From: Chitinophagaceae bacterium
GTDB lineage: Bacteria > Bacteroidota > Bacteroidia > Chitinophagales > Chitinophagaceae
Direction of reading: 5' to 3'
Assembly: GCA_016721085.1 (NCBI GenBank)
Contig: JADKJI010000043.1
Location: 1 to 54,359, forward strand
Length of the DNA stretch: 54,359 bases
A program made the position numbers and the translations under genes. This document shows, in pieces, positions 25,910 through 34,696 of this stretch (positions are counted from its first letter, which is position 1; every line of letters starts with the position of its first letter). The notes below the pieces were generated by a model. It was not told the DNA's origin. It saw nothing but the letters and a program-made list of their open reading frames with translations, and did no database searches.

Positions 25910-26560
25910 ATGAACAGTCCTCTTTTAGTAGCAAACGCAACAATAGCATTTGGATCGATTTCAATCCTTTGTCTCCTGATTTTACATTTTGTAAGTCCAG
26001 AGTTTAAACCTGGTTTCAGAATGGTAAGTGAATATGCTATGGGGAAATACAAATGGCTTTTGACTGTTTTTTTTATTAGCTGGGGACTTTGTTCCATAAC
26101 CGCAACACTTATGTTATGGAATATTGTTAACTCTGGATGGGCCAAATTCGGAGTAGTATTATTGTTTGTTACAGGAGTTGGGGCATTACTGGGTGGATTA
26201 TTCGATGTGAAACATAAGTTACATGGACTTGCCTTTGCAATTGGAGTCCCTTTTATGCCAATTGGTGCCTTACTTATTTCTTATAACTTAATAGATAAAG
26301 CAGAATGGTTGCCTTTTAGTACTACACTATTAGTATCCGCTCATAGTATTTGGATAAGTCTGATTTTTATGGCGGGGTTAATGATGTATTTCTTCTCCAG
26401 CCTAAAGAAAGCAGGTATTGCTTTTGGACCGGATGTTCCCCCGTTGACAGTATTACCCAAAGGAGTGATTGGTATTCATGGATGGGCGAACAGGATATTG
26501 GTGTTGTGCTATTTGCTATATCCTATATTAGTTGCAAGCATAGTAGTGAAATCAATGTAA
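25910..26560 (+). CDS. DUF998 membrane protein
   Basis: 216 residues with about six TM helices: ATIAFGSISILCLLILHFVS, WLLTVFFISWGLCSITATLM, FGVVLLFVTGVGALLGGLFD, then FAIGVPFMPIGALLISYNLI, ISLIFMAGLMMYFF and VLCYLLYPILVASIVV. FDVKHKLHGLAFAIG carries the conserved His pair of the family. It lacks the exported domain of its neighbour at 24,255. Function unknown. Confidence 0.8.
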   Translation: MNSPLLVANATIAFGSISILCLLILHFVSPEFKPGFRMVSEYAMGKYKWLLTVFFISWGLCSITATLMLWNIVNSGWAKFGVVLLFVTGVGALLGGLFDVKHKLHGLAFAIGVPFMPIGALLISYNLIDKAEWLPFSTTLLVSAHSIWISLIFMAGLMMYFFSSLKKAGIAFGPDVPPLTVLPKGVIGIHGWANRILVLCYLLYPILVASIVVKSM

Positions 26561-26577
26561 ATACTAAAACGATTATC

Positions 26578-26796
26578 ATGTCATTTCAAGCGTATATAGA
26601 CAATATCAAAGCCAAGACTGGGAAGACTCCAGCTGATTTTAAAAAATTGGCAGAGAAAAAAGGTTTTATTGTAAAAGGGGATATGAATCCGAAAACAAAA
26701 GCTACTGAAATCACCAATTGGCTTAAGGACGAATTTGAATTAGGGCATGGTCATGCGATGGCTATTTATGCAACATTTAAGGGGAAGACAAAATAG
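26578..26796 (+). CDS. DUF4287 domain protein
   Basis: 72 residues: MSFQAYIDNIKAKTGKTPAD, FKKLAEKKGFIVKG and TEITNWLKDEFELGHGHAMA make a textbook DUF4287 domain. It is often found fused to DUF1801 or DUF5655 domains; here it is free-standing 17 bases after the DUF998 stop. A longer overlapping frame from 26,350 lies inside the DUF998 gene and is not preferred. Small cytosolic protein of unknown function. Confidence 0.85.
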   Translation: MSFQAYIDNIKAKTGKTPADFKKLAEKKGFIVKGDMNPKTKATEITNWLKDEFELGHGHAMAIYATFKGKTK

Positions 26797-26920
26797 ATTC
26801 TGCACTACTCATTCCTTTGAAACTATATTCAATAATTCGTGCAATGAGACTTTTTGCAATCGAAACGATATGGAATGAAGATCAAGCGGTACTTTGTATC
26901 GTGGAATAAAATAAGCAAAA

Positions 26921-28405
26921 TTATTTATTCTTTAAGTTAGCTTTAAATATCCCATTAGGCTGCACCGAGGTAAATGAAATGGCTCTGTTTTCATTCATCT
27001 GAAAAGTAATAGTATAGCCTTGTTTGTTTTTTACTGTGAAGATATCTTTTGCAATAGGCACCATTTCATCATCTTCCTGACCTACAACTTTTGCTATAAG
27101 TTTCCCTTCAATAATTTCCAGAATAACATCTACTTTATATGTTTCTAGGGTGTATACACCTGCATATTTTTCCAATTCAGCAGGGGCGAGGGAGTATTTT
27201 CCTGATTGCGTCAATACAAGTATTTTGTTTTGAGTTCTTATATCTTTTTTAATGGACAGTGCTTTGTTGTAGTTTGTTATGGCATTAAGTGAATCCTTTT
27301 TTGCTACAAAATAGTCGCCATAAGAATCATACACATTATTGCTATTGGGAAAGTTTTCAATATTTAGGGAAAACAGGGCCTGGGCTCTGGGATATTGTTT
27401 TTTTGACAGAGCGTCATATGCCAGATAATTTATAAATGCTTCTGGAGGGGCATTTTTATATCCCAATTCATCTGATATCCTTTTATAATGCTGTCTGTAT
27501 TTACCTGCTATGCTGGCTGATGAATCACTTAATTCCTTTGTTGTTATATTTATCTGATAATAGTCGAAAATGTACCGAAATCCATCATATTCGCTTATTA
27601 ACGGAACTGAATTATGATCTTCTGTAGCATAATATTTTAGCGAGTATTTTAATTGCGAACTGGTCTGGCTTTTAAGGAATTTATCCAATGCGAAAATGGA
27701 TCGGATATGCTGTGTTTCTTCTGACTTGTCTTTTTTCAAATTAGCTAAACTCATTCCTGCTGGCATTGTGTTAGCAGTACCGATAAAAAGTCGTTTACCC
27801 TTTAAGTTCTTACTGTCTAAATGAGAAATTGTGTTTTTTAGGTGCTTCTGATTCTCATACCACATACTTGGATCAATTGCTATATAAGCATTAAATAGAC
27901 TTGATGAATGGGTAAGCATGTCTATTACAGTAAGTCCTCCGAGGGAATGTCCAATTATAACTTTGTATGGTGCCGTCTTATAGTTTTTATCTACATAGTG
28001 CATTAGCTCATTCTCAAGGAATTTCAAAAACGGATTTACCTTTCTTACTCCAGCTGAATCTGTTAACGATGGAGTAAGGTCCCTAAACCGATTTGTATTT
28101 TCTATTCCTATCACTATCATTTCTGGAACAACAGTATTACCATTAGCCTGGCTCAGTTGCTGAATTATTCCTAGTGTTGAGAAGAAATGGGCATCTCCAT
28201 CTAATACATATACAACTGGATACTTTTTACCAGGAATAGGGAATGTGGTAGTTTGTTCAGGAGAGTATATCCAGATCCGTCTGTTTTCATTAAGTGTTTT
28301 GGAGAAGATAGTTATCTTTTTTCCCACTAATATGTTTTCAGCTGACTGGGCTCTTGTTACATTTTGTATAACAAGAAGAAACATGAGTAATGATAATGAT
28401 TTCAT
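26921..28405 (-). CDS. Exported alpha/beta-hydrolase of the esterase-D type with C-terminal extension
   Basis: 494 residues with signal peptide MKSLSLLMFLLVIQNVTRAQ. Residues 28-285 are a putative esterase (PF00756) domain. YPVVYVLDGDAHFF precedes the oxyanion region, GHSLGG with nucleophile Ser154 follows, and a histidine in ATEDHNSVP (about 258) is a candidate base. The family includes siderophore and feruloyl esterases. About residues 320-400 look TPR-like (AYDALSKKQYPRAQALFSLN, YGDYFVAKKDSLNAI). The last 90 residues form a beta-domain (YTLETYKVDVILEIIEGKLI). Its start overlaps the stop of the upstream HTH gene by one base, implying coupled translation. Confidence 0.85.
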   Translation of the reverse strand: MKSLSLLMFLLVIQNVTRAQSAENILVGKKITIFSKTLNENRRIWIYSPEQTTTFPIPGKKYPVVYVLDGDAHFFSTLGIIQQLSQANGNTVVPEMIVIGIENTNRFRDLTPSLTDSAGVRKVNPFLKFLENELMHYVDKNYKTAPYKVIIGHSLGGLTVIDMLTHSSSLFNAYIAIDPSMWYENQKHLKNTISHLDSKNLKGKRLFIGTANTMPAGMSLANLKKDKSEETQHIRSIFALDKFLKSQTSSQLKYSLKYYATEDHNSVPLISEYDGFRYIFDYYQINITTKELSDSSASIAGKYRQHYKRISDELGYKNAPPEAFINYLAYDALSKKQYPRAQALFSLNIENFPNSNNVYDSYGDYFVAKKDSLNAITNYNKALSIKKDIRTQNKILVLTQSGKYSLAPAELEKYAGVYTLETYKVDVILEIIEGKLIAKVVGQEDDEMVPIAKDIFTVKNKQGYTITFQMNENRAISFTSVQPNGIFKANLKNK

Positions 28406-28626
28406 CAGGAGGTTGTTTTATCAGCATCGGCATATTCCAGAATGTCTGCAGGTTGACAATCCAGTGTTTTGCAAATAGCTTCTAATGTGCTAAAACGGAT
28501 GGCTTTTGCTTTTCCTGTTTTAAGTATCGAAAGATTAGAAAGCGTTAAGCCAACTTTCTCTGATAGTTCATTAAGCGACATTTTTCGCTTAGCCATCATT
28601 ACGTCCAGGTTTACGATTATAGGCAT
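28405..28626 (-). CDS. XRE-family HTH regulator (YozG-like)
   Basis: 73 residues, a single Cro/CI HTH: MMAKRKMSLNELSEKVGLTL, SNLSILKTGKAKAIRFSTLE and AICKTLDCQPADILEY. Proteins of this size are regularly paired with DUF2975 membrane proteins, and here the DUF2975 gene ends 3 bases upstream. It probably regulates its own operon, but no operator was identified with confidence. Confidence 0.9.
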   Translation of the reverse strand: MPIIVNLDVMMAKRKMSLNELSEKVGLTLSNLSILKTGKAKAIRFSTLEAICKTLDCQPADILEYADADKTTS

Positions 28627-28629
28627 CTT

Positions 28630-29163
28630 TTAAACAGTTAATTCGTTTTCTTCCTGAATTTCTATTCCGCGTTTAAATATCTGGGAAACGATGTAAATCA
28701 TACCAGCCATGAAAAGGTATTCATCTTCGCTGGTATTAGCTGTTAACACTACACCAGTATCCTGAGTTAGATAATGAAGATAGATTTTCCAAAAAACGCT
28801 GCCAATAATCCAAACAAAGAATAAGAGGTAAGCGATAGTTTCTAATTTTCTTTCTACTTTAATAGAAAACGGCGATTGAAGTGTAATCTTCGACAACAAA
28901 TCATATACTACATACCAGATTATGGATTTTAAAACTGAAACTGCAATGGTCATGCTCATCGCATACACGTAGTACCAAACACTATGCTCACGGATGCTAA
29001 ATAGATTTAAGTCTACTTGGTAAGTACGCTGTGCCCATTCGGGGTTGATAAAACTTGATACTAACGTAAGCAGCTGGCTGCCCCATGTAATCGAATAACC
29101 TATTGCTGCGAGCAAGGCTAAAACTTTCGAGACTGCAAGAATGGTATCTGTTTTTGCTTTCAT
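28630..29163 (-). CDS. DUF2975 membrane protein
   Basis: 177 residues from ATG 29163 (MKAKTDTILAVSKVLALLAA); the frame is open to a TTG at 29184 but ATG is preferred. It has four TM helices: near 10-30, 65-90, 108-130 and 150-165. Conserved features include SPFSIKVERKLETIAYLLF. DUF2975 proteins are membrane partners of small XRE regulators, and the regulator follows 3 bases later. It is first in the three-gene operon with the regulator and the esterase. Function unknown. Confidence 0.85.
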   Translation of the reverse strand: MKAKTDTILAVSKVLALLAAIGYSITWGSQLLTLVSSFINPEWAQRTYQVDLNLFSIREHSVWYYVYAMSMTIAVSVLKSIIWYVVYDLLSKITLQSPFSIKVERKLETIAYLLFFVWIIGSVFWKIYLHYLTQDTGVVLTANTSEDEYLFMAGMIYIVSQIFKRGIEIQEENELTV

Positions 29164-29351
29164 TTTTATTCGTTTAGAACGCAAATATAGATAAAAATTT
29201 ATTGATAAACAATAAATAATTGTTGAAAAGGAGGAAGTATGGTATGCTTTTGACTGCTAATGTTTGCTATAGTTCATTCTAACCAGCATTAACTCAGTTA
29301 TTTATATAGATTCAGAAATTTGGTTAATATTCCGGTTTTAGATGGTTGTAG

Positions 29352-29383
29352 ATGGTTCAAAACCCTTAAGGGTTTTGAACCAT
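29352..29383. repeat. Perfect 32-base palindrome, family P copy 1
   Basis: Left arm ATGGTTCAAAACCCTT and right arm AAGGGTTTTGAACCAT are perfect inverses with no loop. It lies in the 290-base space between the divergent DUF2975 operon and the serine hydrolase. Flanking GTTGTAG has no matching partner here, unlike the other copies. Confidence 0.9.
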
Positions 29384-29475
29384 ACATATAGTAAACTATA
29401 CTGTTTGTATATATTATTAAAGGTTGAATAACGCTATTACCTATTTTAGGGTAATCAACAAATCAACTGTATAGT

Positions 29476-31290
29476 ATGTATAATTTAAGTAATGTGAGAA
29501 TGACCTTGCTTTTAGTAGCCTCCATCTTTATAAGCTCAACGGGCTATTCACAAAAAACCTATTCCAAAGAAACAATAGATAAAATTCGTGAGGTTGAAAA
29601 TAACATTTCCGGAGGCCTTTTACTTAATGATGAAAAGCCCGGAACCATCATTGAGCGGATGGCAAAATATAAGGTTAAGGGATTAAGCCTTGCAGTGATT
29701 CACAATTATAAAGTTGTTTGGGCAAAAGGATATGGATGGGCTGATGAAGCAGAGAAGAGACCAATGACAGCTGCCACATTATTTGAACCAGGATCCATTT
29801 CCAAATCATTAAATGCAGTAGGCATATTAAAATTGGCACAGGATAAAAAACTTGACCTGTATACAGATATCAATAACTATTTGACCTCCTGGAAATTCCC
29901 TTACGATTCACTTTCAAAAGGGAAAAAGATAACATTGGCTAATTTATTAAGTCATACCGGAGGTTTAACGGTTCATGGATTCCCGGGGCATGATATTAAA
30001 GGGCCCATTCCAACATTATTGCAGGTATTGGATGGTAAATCGCCCTCTTTTACACCAGCTGTCCGCAGTATGTATGAACCAGGTTTAAGACACGAATATT
30101 CAGGTGGAGGAACTTCTATTTCTCAAGTTATTTTAACTGATATTGTAAAGCAACCCTATGATGTTTGGATGTATGAAAATGTTCTTAAACCAATTGGAAT
30201 GACGCATAGTACCTATGCCCAGCCACCGGCACCAGCACTCAGGAAAATGCTTGCCTCTGCTTACAATAGAGATGGTCAGCCAATCGATGGGAAGTTTCAT
30301 GTCTATCCTGAGCAAGCGGCAGCAGGATTATGGATGACTCCAACTGATTTGAGTAATTATATAATCGATATGCAATTGGCCTATCAGGGTAAAAAATCAA
30401 AAGTGCTGAATGCCGATATGGTGAAATTGCATTTGACGCCATATATAGATGAAAGTGCAGCCATGGGGACATTTATTGAAAATCATGATGGGGCTATGTA
30501 CTTTCAGCACGGTGCAGGTAATGATGGATTCTGCGGACAGTTTTTTGGAAGCCTTGATGACGGAAATGGAGTAGTCATATTCTTAAATACCGATTTCTAT
30601 AAAATTATTCCAGAAGTTATAAATAGTGTGGCCAAGGCTTATAATTGGAAAAATTTTTACAGGGAGCCTAGAAGAAAAAATAGTATAACTGTTGATGAGA
30701 AATTAATAAAGACATACGAAGGCGTGTATTTATATGATGATTCCTGGGCAGCCATAGGTAAAATGGATAATGAGTTTCATTACTATGCGAATTTTACCTA
30801 TGCAAAAATGTATTTTACTACACCAACAAGTTTTTTCAATGAAGAATTCCAGGCAGAGAAGGATATGAAAAAAGACGATATGGGTAATGTGATAGGATAT
30901 AGTCGAATGGTTAATGGAAAAGAGTACCCGATGGCTAAGAAAATTACAAACATTGATACTTTAAAATTAGCTAACCAGTTATTTGGTGATATCGCATGGT
31001 ATCTTTTTGAAATTAAGAATTATAAGGAGTCGCTTGCTTACTTTAAACGTGGTACACAAGTTTATCCGGAAGACTTAAATATGTTAATCAATATGGCTCA
31101 CCTCTATCTCTTTAATAACGAGTATACCAAGGCCAGAGATATCTATAAAGCTCATCAAAAGGATATGATTAAACCGGGTTATAGCTGGGAAGATTTGATG
31201 CGGGATGATTACACCTACTTCAGGGATAAGAAGTATGATATGAAGCTATTTGAACAAGTTTTTACGGAGTTAAATATAAAGAAGCCGTAA
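29476..31290 (+). CDS. Exported serine hydrolase of the beta-lactamase family (PF00144) with TPR tail
   Basis: 604 residues with a signal peptide ending STGYSQ. The S-x-x-K motif is SISK at 107-110 (FEPGSISKSLNAVG). LANLLSHTGGLTVHGFPGHD and YEPGLRHEYSGGGTSISQVI (Tyr of the Y-x-N-like motif) follow, and HGAGNDGFCGQFFG near 345-360 takes the place of the KTG-like element. The C-terminal region (about 395-470) is beta-rich. It ends in TPR-type helices (ESLAYFKRGTQVYPEDLNML, HLYLFNNEYTKARDIYKAHQ). Likely a periplasmic esterase, peptidase or amidase rather than a true beta-lactamase. A family P palindrome starts 5 bases after the stop. Confidence 0.9.
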   Translation: MYNLSNVRMTLLLVASIFISSTGYSQKTYSKETIDKIREVENNISGGLLLNDEKPGTIIERMAKYKVKGLSLAVIHNYKVVWAKGYGWADEAEKRPMTAATLFEPGSISKSLNAVGILKLAQDKKLDLYTDINNYLTSWKFPYDSLSKGKKITLANLLSHTGGLTVHGFPGHDIKGPIPTLLQVLDGKSPSFTPAVRSMYEPGLRHEYSGGGTSISQVILTDIVKQPYDVWMYENVLKPIGMTHSTYAQPPAPALRKMLASAYNRDGQPIDGKFHVYPEQAAAGLWMTPTDLSNYIIDMQLAYQGKKSKVLNADMVKLHLTPYIDESAAMGTFIENHDGAMYFQHGAGNDGFCGQFFGSLDDGNGVVIFLNTDFYKIIPEVINSVAKAYNWKNFYREPRRKNSITVDEKLIKTYEGVYLYDDSWAAIGKMDNEFHYYANFTYAKMYFTTPTSFFNEEFQAEKDMKKDDMGNVIGYSRMVNGKEYPMAKKITNIDTLKLANQLFGDIAWYLFEIKNYKESLAYFKRGTQVYPEDLNMLINMAHLYLFNNEYTKARDIYKAHQKDMIKPGYSWEDLMRDDYTYFRDKKYDMKLFEQVFTELNIKKP

Positions 31291-31295
31291 ATAAA

Positions 31296-31340
31296 GTTGT
31301 AAACGGTTGAAAACCTTAAGGGTTTTCAACCGTTTACAAC
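31296..31340. terminator. Family P palindrome copy 2, likely terminator
   Basis: Arms of 20 bases (GTTGTAAACGGTTGAAAACC and its exact inverse) with a TTAAG loop. It begins 5 bases after the serine hydrolase stop. The stem is strong, but no clean T run follows, so termination is inferred from position. Confidence 0.6.
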
Positions 31341-31501
31341 CATTTATAAGCATGTGAAAGCTCTCCACTATTCAGTTAGGTATAAAGAAAATATTGTTGA
31401 AAAGCATTTCATGGCATAATTCTTTTCTACTAAATTATTATATTACGTATATATTTATCGGGTAGAGATGTCTCGAATTTATAGTATACTAATTGTTAAT
31501 A

Positions 31502-31882
31502 ATGAAGTGGTTTAAGCAATCTCTTATTGTATTATGTATTGTTTTGTTTGATAGCTGCTACGATGATTTAAATAGGAGTAAATATTTAGGCTCTTATAAT
31601 TTGGGTGATAGTGTTTATGTTGAGAGATTCGACCCCATTGCAAAAACGGTTGAGCCTCGGGTAATATCTTATTGGTTGACGGATTCAAGTCACTTCAGGA
31701 TCTATCTTAATACTTATAGTACAGGACAAGGTGTATCATTTCAGCATAAGGGGGATACTATTCTATATCATTTAACTCCATCTGGGCATTATTTATCAAA
31801 AGAATTACAAAACATAATTATCTTACCCATAGACTCTTTGCGTATTCTTTCCAACTATAGTTTAAATAAAGATAGAAAGTAG
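31502..31882 (+). CDS. Lipoprotein of unknown function
   Basis: 126 residues from ATG 31502 (MKWFKQSLIVLCIVLFDSCY): the lipobox LFDSC makes this start preferable to the TTG nine bases upstream. The mature part (DDLNRSKYLGSYNLGDSVYV, PRVISYWLTDSSHFRIYLNT) is beta-rich. No family was recognised. It is surface- or periplasm-anchored if exported as predicted. Confidence 0.7.
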   Translation: MKWFKQSLIVLCIVLFDSCYDDLNRSKYLGSYNLGDSVYVERFDPIAKTVEPRVISYWLTDSSHFRIYLNTYSTGQGVSFQHKGDTILYHLTPSGHYLSKELQNIIILPIDSLRILSNYSLNKDRK

Positions 31883-31912
31883 ATGTTATGTAAGGACTCC
31901 TAAAGCACAATT

Positions 31913-32251
31913 ATGCAAGTTTGTAAGCTAAGAGTACAAGAATTGGTGAAATCAGATTTACTTGAATACTTATTCAAGGAAATTTCTTTCGTTTATAAAA
32001 AGGAGTTTGGAGATACAACAATTATTGCTGGAGAGGAGTTTCGGCTAAGAAACGGTTCGACCCAATCTTATTTCATTGCTTTAAATTCAACCGACACCTA
32101 TTTGTATATTGATATTGTATGTGGCGGAGGAAGCGGCGGTATAATTAACATTTTATGGGATAGTGAGAATTCGTTTGTGAAAAAGGCAAAGGGGTTGATA
32201 GCAGAATTTTGCACATCAAATGGAAAAACAATTGAAGAAATTGATTATTGA
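31913..32251 (+). CDS. Soluble protein of unknown function
   Basis: 112 residues, no signal or TM helix: MQVCKLRVQELVKSDLLEYL, FKEISFVYKKEF, then DTYLYIDIVCGGGSGGIINI and AEFCTSNGKTIEEIDY. It is unusual in its GGGSGG segment. No family was recognised. It lies 30 bases after the lipoprotein gene on the same strand. Confidence 0.6.
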   Translation: MQVCKLRVQELVKSDLLEYLFKEISFVYKKEFGDTTIIAGEEFRLRNGSTQSYFIALNSTDTYLYIDIVCGGGSGGIINILWDSENSFVKKAKGLIAEFCTSNGKTIEEIDY

Positions 32252-32346
32252 AAAGCTATTTACTTAACAATTCTTGTTTAAATTTTATTTGTAGCTTTAT
32301 TTGTTGTTCTCCGATATTGTATACTACAATTGCAAATCAATAATAA

Positions 32347-33243
32347 TTGAAGCCAGAAGAAATAATATCCCTATTTGGATTTTCAGAATTTAGTCCTGAG
32401 ATACTGCTACTTTTTAAGAATGTAGGAATATATGGAGAACGCCCTATAAAATCTGTTTGTTGGCGAACATTCAAATCTCAGTCATGGGATCTGACATTGG
32501 TATTCAAAGGGAAAAATAATTATAAAAGCGATTATGGCCCAATCAATAAAGCATATACAGATTCACATGACGAATCAGTCTTAGAGGAAATAAATTTTGG
32601 TAGCCATAAAGGAGAGATTAATTATCCATTTGAACTTCCCTTTAATTTGGTTTTTTCGGATAACGCCGATATAGTTAAAAAGAAGATAAGACACAAATCG
32701 TCTAAATCTTCGGATTCCAGTTATGGAAGCTATAATATTTTTCTTACTGAAGACTATCAATTCTTGACTGGATTTGATAATTCGGGGAAACTTATTTGGG
32801 TAAGAGTAATGCCACTCGAGCTTAGTTTTAAGAGAAAAAGGTTGCTTGAAGCTTCTCTCAGGAAGCAGAATCAAAATATAAGCACTTCAGCTATTCAGCA
32901 ACTTATTGAATTAAAGAATAATTTGCCTGTAATTGAATGGGCGAAGAGACTAAAGGAAGGAGATACTAGTTTTACTGAGGGCAATATTTCAGATACTGCA
33001 AAGATTTTAAATGTTTTTATAGAAAGTCTGAAAACCGCTACAGAGTCAGGGAATGCAAGAGCTGTATATTCTGCAACTAAAAAGACGGTAATTGGTCTTA
33101 ATAAGCTAAATGAAAAGCACCATGCCTATATTGATACTATGGAACGAGAAGAATTAGTTGAATTTCTACATCAAGCTATTAAATTGACAGGTTTTGTTAT
33201 TGATGAAGGGCTAGACCTTACAGAAGAATGGAGAGAATGGTGA
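32347..33243 (+). CDS. Soluble protein of unknown function, TTG start
   Basis: 298 residues. The start must be TTG 32347: a TAA sits in frame two codons upstream (32341) and the next methionine is more than 150 residues in. The N-terminal half is mixed alpha/beta (MKPEEIISLFGFSEFSPEIL, SVCWRTFKSQSWDLTLVFKG). The C-terminal half is helical (STSAIQQLIELKNNLPVIEW, ESLKTATESGNARAVYSATK, MEREELVEFLHQAIKLTGFV). No domain was recognised. The proteins at 31.9 and 32.3 kb form an orphan pair with no clue to role. Confidence 0.7.
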   Translation: MKPEEIISLFGFSEFSPEILLLFKNVGIYGERPIKSVCWRTFKSQSWDLTLVFKGKNNYKSDYGPINKAYTDSHDESVLEEINFGSHKGEINYPFELPFNLVFSDNADIVKKKIRHKSSKSSDSSYGSYNIFLTEDYQFLTGFDNSGKLIWVRVMPLELSFKRKRLLEASLRKQNQNISTSAIQQLIELKNNLPVIEWAKRLKEGDTSFTEGNISDTAKILNVFIESLKTATESGNARAVYSATKKTVIGLNKLNEKHHAYIDTMEREELVEFLHQAIKLTGFVIDEGLDLTEEWREW

Positions 33244-33399
33244 GATTGCCTCTTCTAAGATGGAATGCTGAAAATATTTGCATGAAGTAATTCCAGTCTT
33301 ATGAAGTTTTAACGCTTCATATATTGTTTTATTTATAATTATTGCGAAATTTAATAGAATTAGATGAAAGACAATTTCTAATATTAGCTAATTGGAAAT

Positions 33400-33988
33400 A
33401 TGAAACATTGTAATTCTATAATTTTTGTGTTGTTGACCTGTTTTTTTGGGTTTGCCTCAATTGCACAAAACAGTCCTGCTACTCAGACCCTGGCAAATGT
33501 TTCCGATACCCTTATCAAAAGAGAAATTTCGAGCTTTTCAAGGACGAAAAACATATCTCAGGAAGCAATAAGATCTTTAAAGTCCCCTCTAATTGAAATT
33601 CCATTGCAACATTGTTCAGAAAGTGAGGTGCATCTATCATTAAGTAAATTCAATAGTTCAGTAAGTACTTTTATTCACCTTTACTTCAAAGGAAATACAA
33701 CTGATAGAATCCTCGATTCTATATTTGTTGTTACTCATTCGCATTTTTGGGGTTAAGATACCCCGATCTGCTATTGAAGGAATCAGCCAGAATTTATCAT
33801 GCGAAGCCACTAAAGTTAATGGGAAAAGATCACATCTTACTTCCCCGAATTATAAAGCTTATTACTCTGCCAATAAGCGAAGGATGTATGTTTATATGAT
33901 AGGAGGATCAGAGGAAAACAAGTATGAAGTAACCTGGGTGTTTGTGGATGGCAAGTATTTGTCAAGAGTCTTGGATAAGATACAGTGA
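33400..33988 (+). pseudogene. Exported protein of unknown function, one frameshift
   Basis: Signal peptide MKHCNSIIFVLLTCFFGFAS followed by IAQNSPATQTL. The first frame ends at 33756 (VVTHSHFWG). Coding clearly continues in another frame as SAIEGISQNLSCEATKVNG, YYSANKRRMYVYMIGGSEEN and KYEVTWVFVDGKYLSRVLDK, stopping at 33988. The switch is near 33750 at a TTTTTGGGG run. Product about 195 residues, periplasmic or secreted. Family not recognised. Confidence 0.6.
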
Positions 33989-34047
33989 ATCTTTTTGGCT
34001 AAAACGTCTCTAAGGCAAGAGGTATAACACAACTATAAATATCAGGA

Positions 34048-34395
34048 ATGGTCACTATTGAAATATTAAGGAAAATTGCGCTCTCCTTTCCAGAGGCAAC
34101 CGAAGAACCCCACTTTGAGAAATCTTCTTTCAGAGTAAAGAAGAAAATATTTGCCACCTATGATGATGTAAACAAACGAGCCTGTATTAAATTATCTGCT
34201 ATTGATCAGGATGTTTTTCTCCAGCTCGACAAGACTATAATCTATCCAGTCGACAATAAATGGGGTAAGCAGGGGTGGACACTTATTGAGATGAAAAGGG
34301 TCAATAAGTCTTTGTTTATTGATGCTGTTACAACTGCCTATTGTGAAGTGGCGCCTGAAAAGCTGGCAAAATTGGTAAGGCCAGATGTAGAATAG
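34048..34395 (+). CDS. MmcQ/YjbR family protein
   Basis: 115 residues: MVTIEILRKIALSFPEATEE, PHFEKSSFRVKKKIFATYDD, RACIKLSAIDQDVFLQLDKT, and WGKQGWTLIEMKRVNKSLFI, the diagnostic WG-xGW segment of YjbR proteins. They have a CyaY-like fold and are annotated as putative DNA-binding proteins, although direct evidence is thin. Cytosolic. A family P palindrome with a T-rich follow-on begins 5 bases after the stop. Confidence 0.9.
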   Translation: MVTIEILRKIALSFPEATEEPHFEKSSFRVKKKIFATYDDVNKRACIKLSAIDQDVFLQLDKTIIYPVDNKWGKQGWTLIEMKRVNKSLFIDAVTTAYCEVAPEKLAKLVRPDVE

Positions 34396-34399
34396 GGTA

Positions 34400-34456
34400 G
34401 ATTTGGTTGTAAATGGTTCAAAACCCTAAGGGTTTTGAACCATTTACAACCAAATC
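34400..34456 (+). terminator. Family P palindrome copy 3, likely terminator
   Basis: 27-base perfect arms (beginning GATTTGGTTGTAAATGGTTC) around a TAA loop, immediately followed by TTTT. It starts 5 bases after the YjbR stop. Strong stem plus T run fits a factor-independent terminator. Confidence 0.75.
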
Positions 34457-34639
34457 TTTTAATCAGGGTGCATTTTCGGCTGATCCAGGCCTGGGATTCC
34501 TTCGTTTTGTACCCCAAGTATGCGTGAAAACCTCACTGGCACTAGCTTTCACTAAATATGGATTTTCCTATATTCTGATTAAAAAAGAGTTGTATAGCCT
34601 GGGGTTTTGTGCAATTTTTAGTGATTGGTTCCGTCAGTT

Positions 34640-34686
34640 GGTTGTATATGGTTGAAAACCTTAAAGGTTTTCAACCATATACAACC
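34640..34686 (-). terminator. Family P palindrome copy 4, likely terminator of the kinase operon
   Basis: 23-base perfect arms (GGTTGTATATGGTTGAAAAC...) around a single A. It lies 10 bases beyond the stop of the minus-strand TPR kinase. Between copies 3 and 4 (34457-34639) no gene is seen. Confidence 0.7.
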
Positions 34687-34696
34687 TTATAGCATA

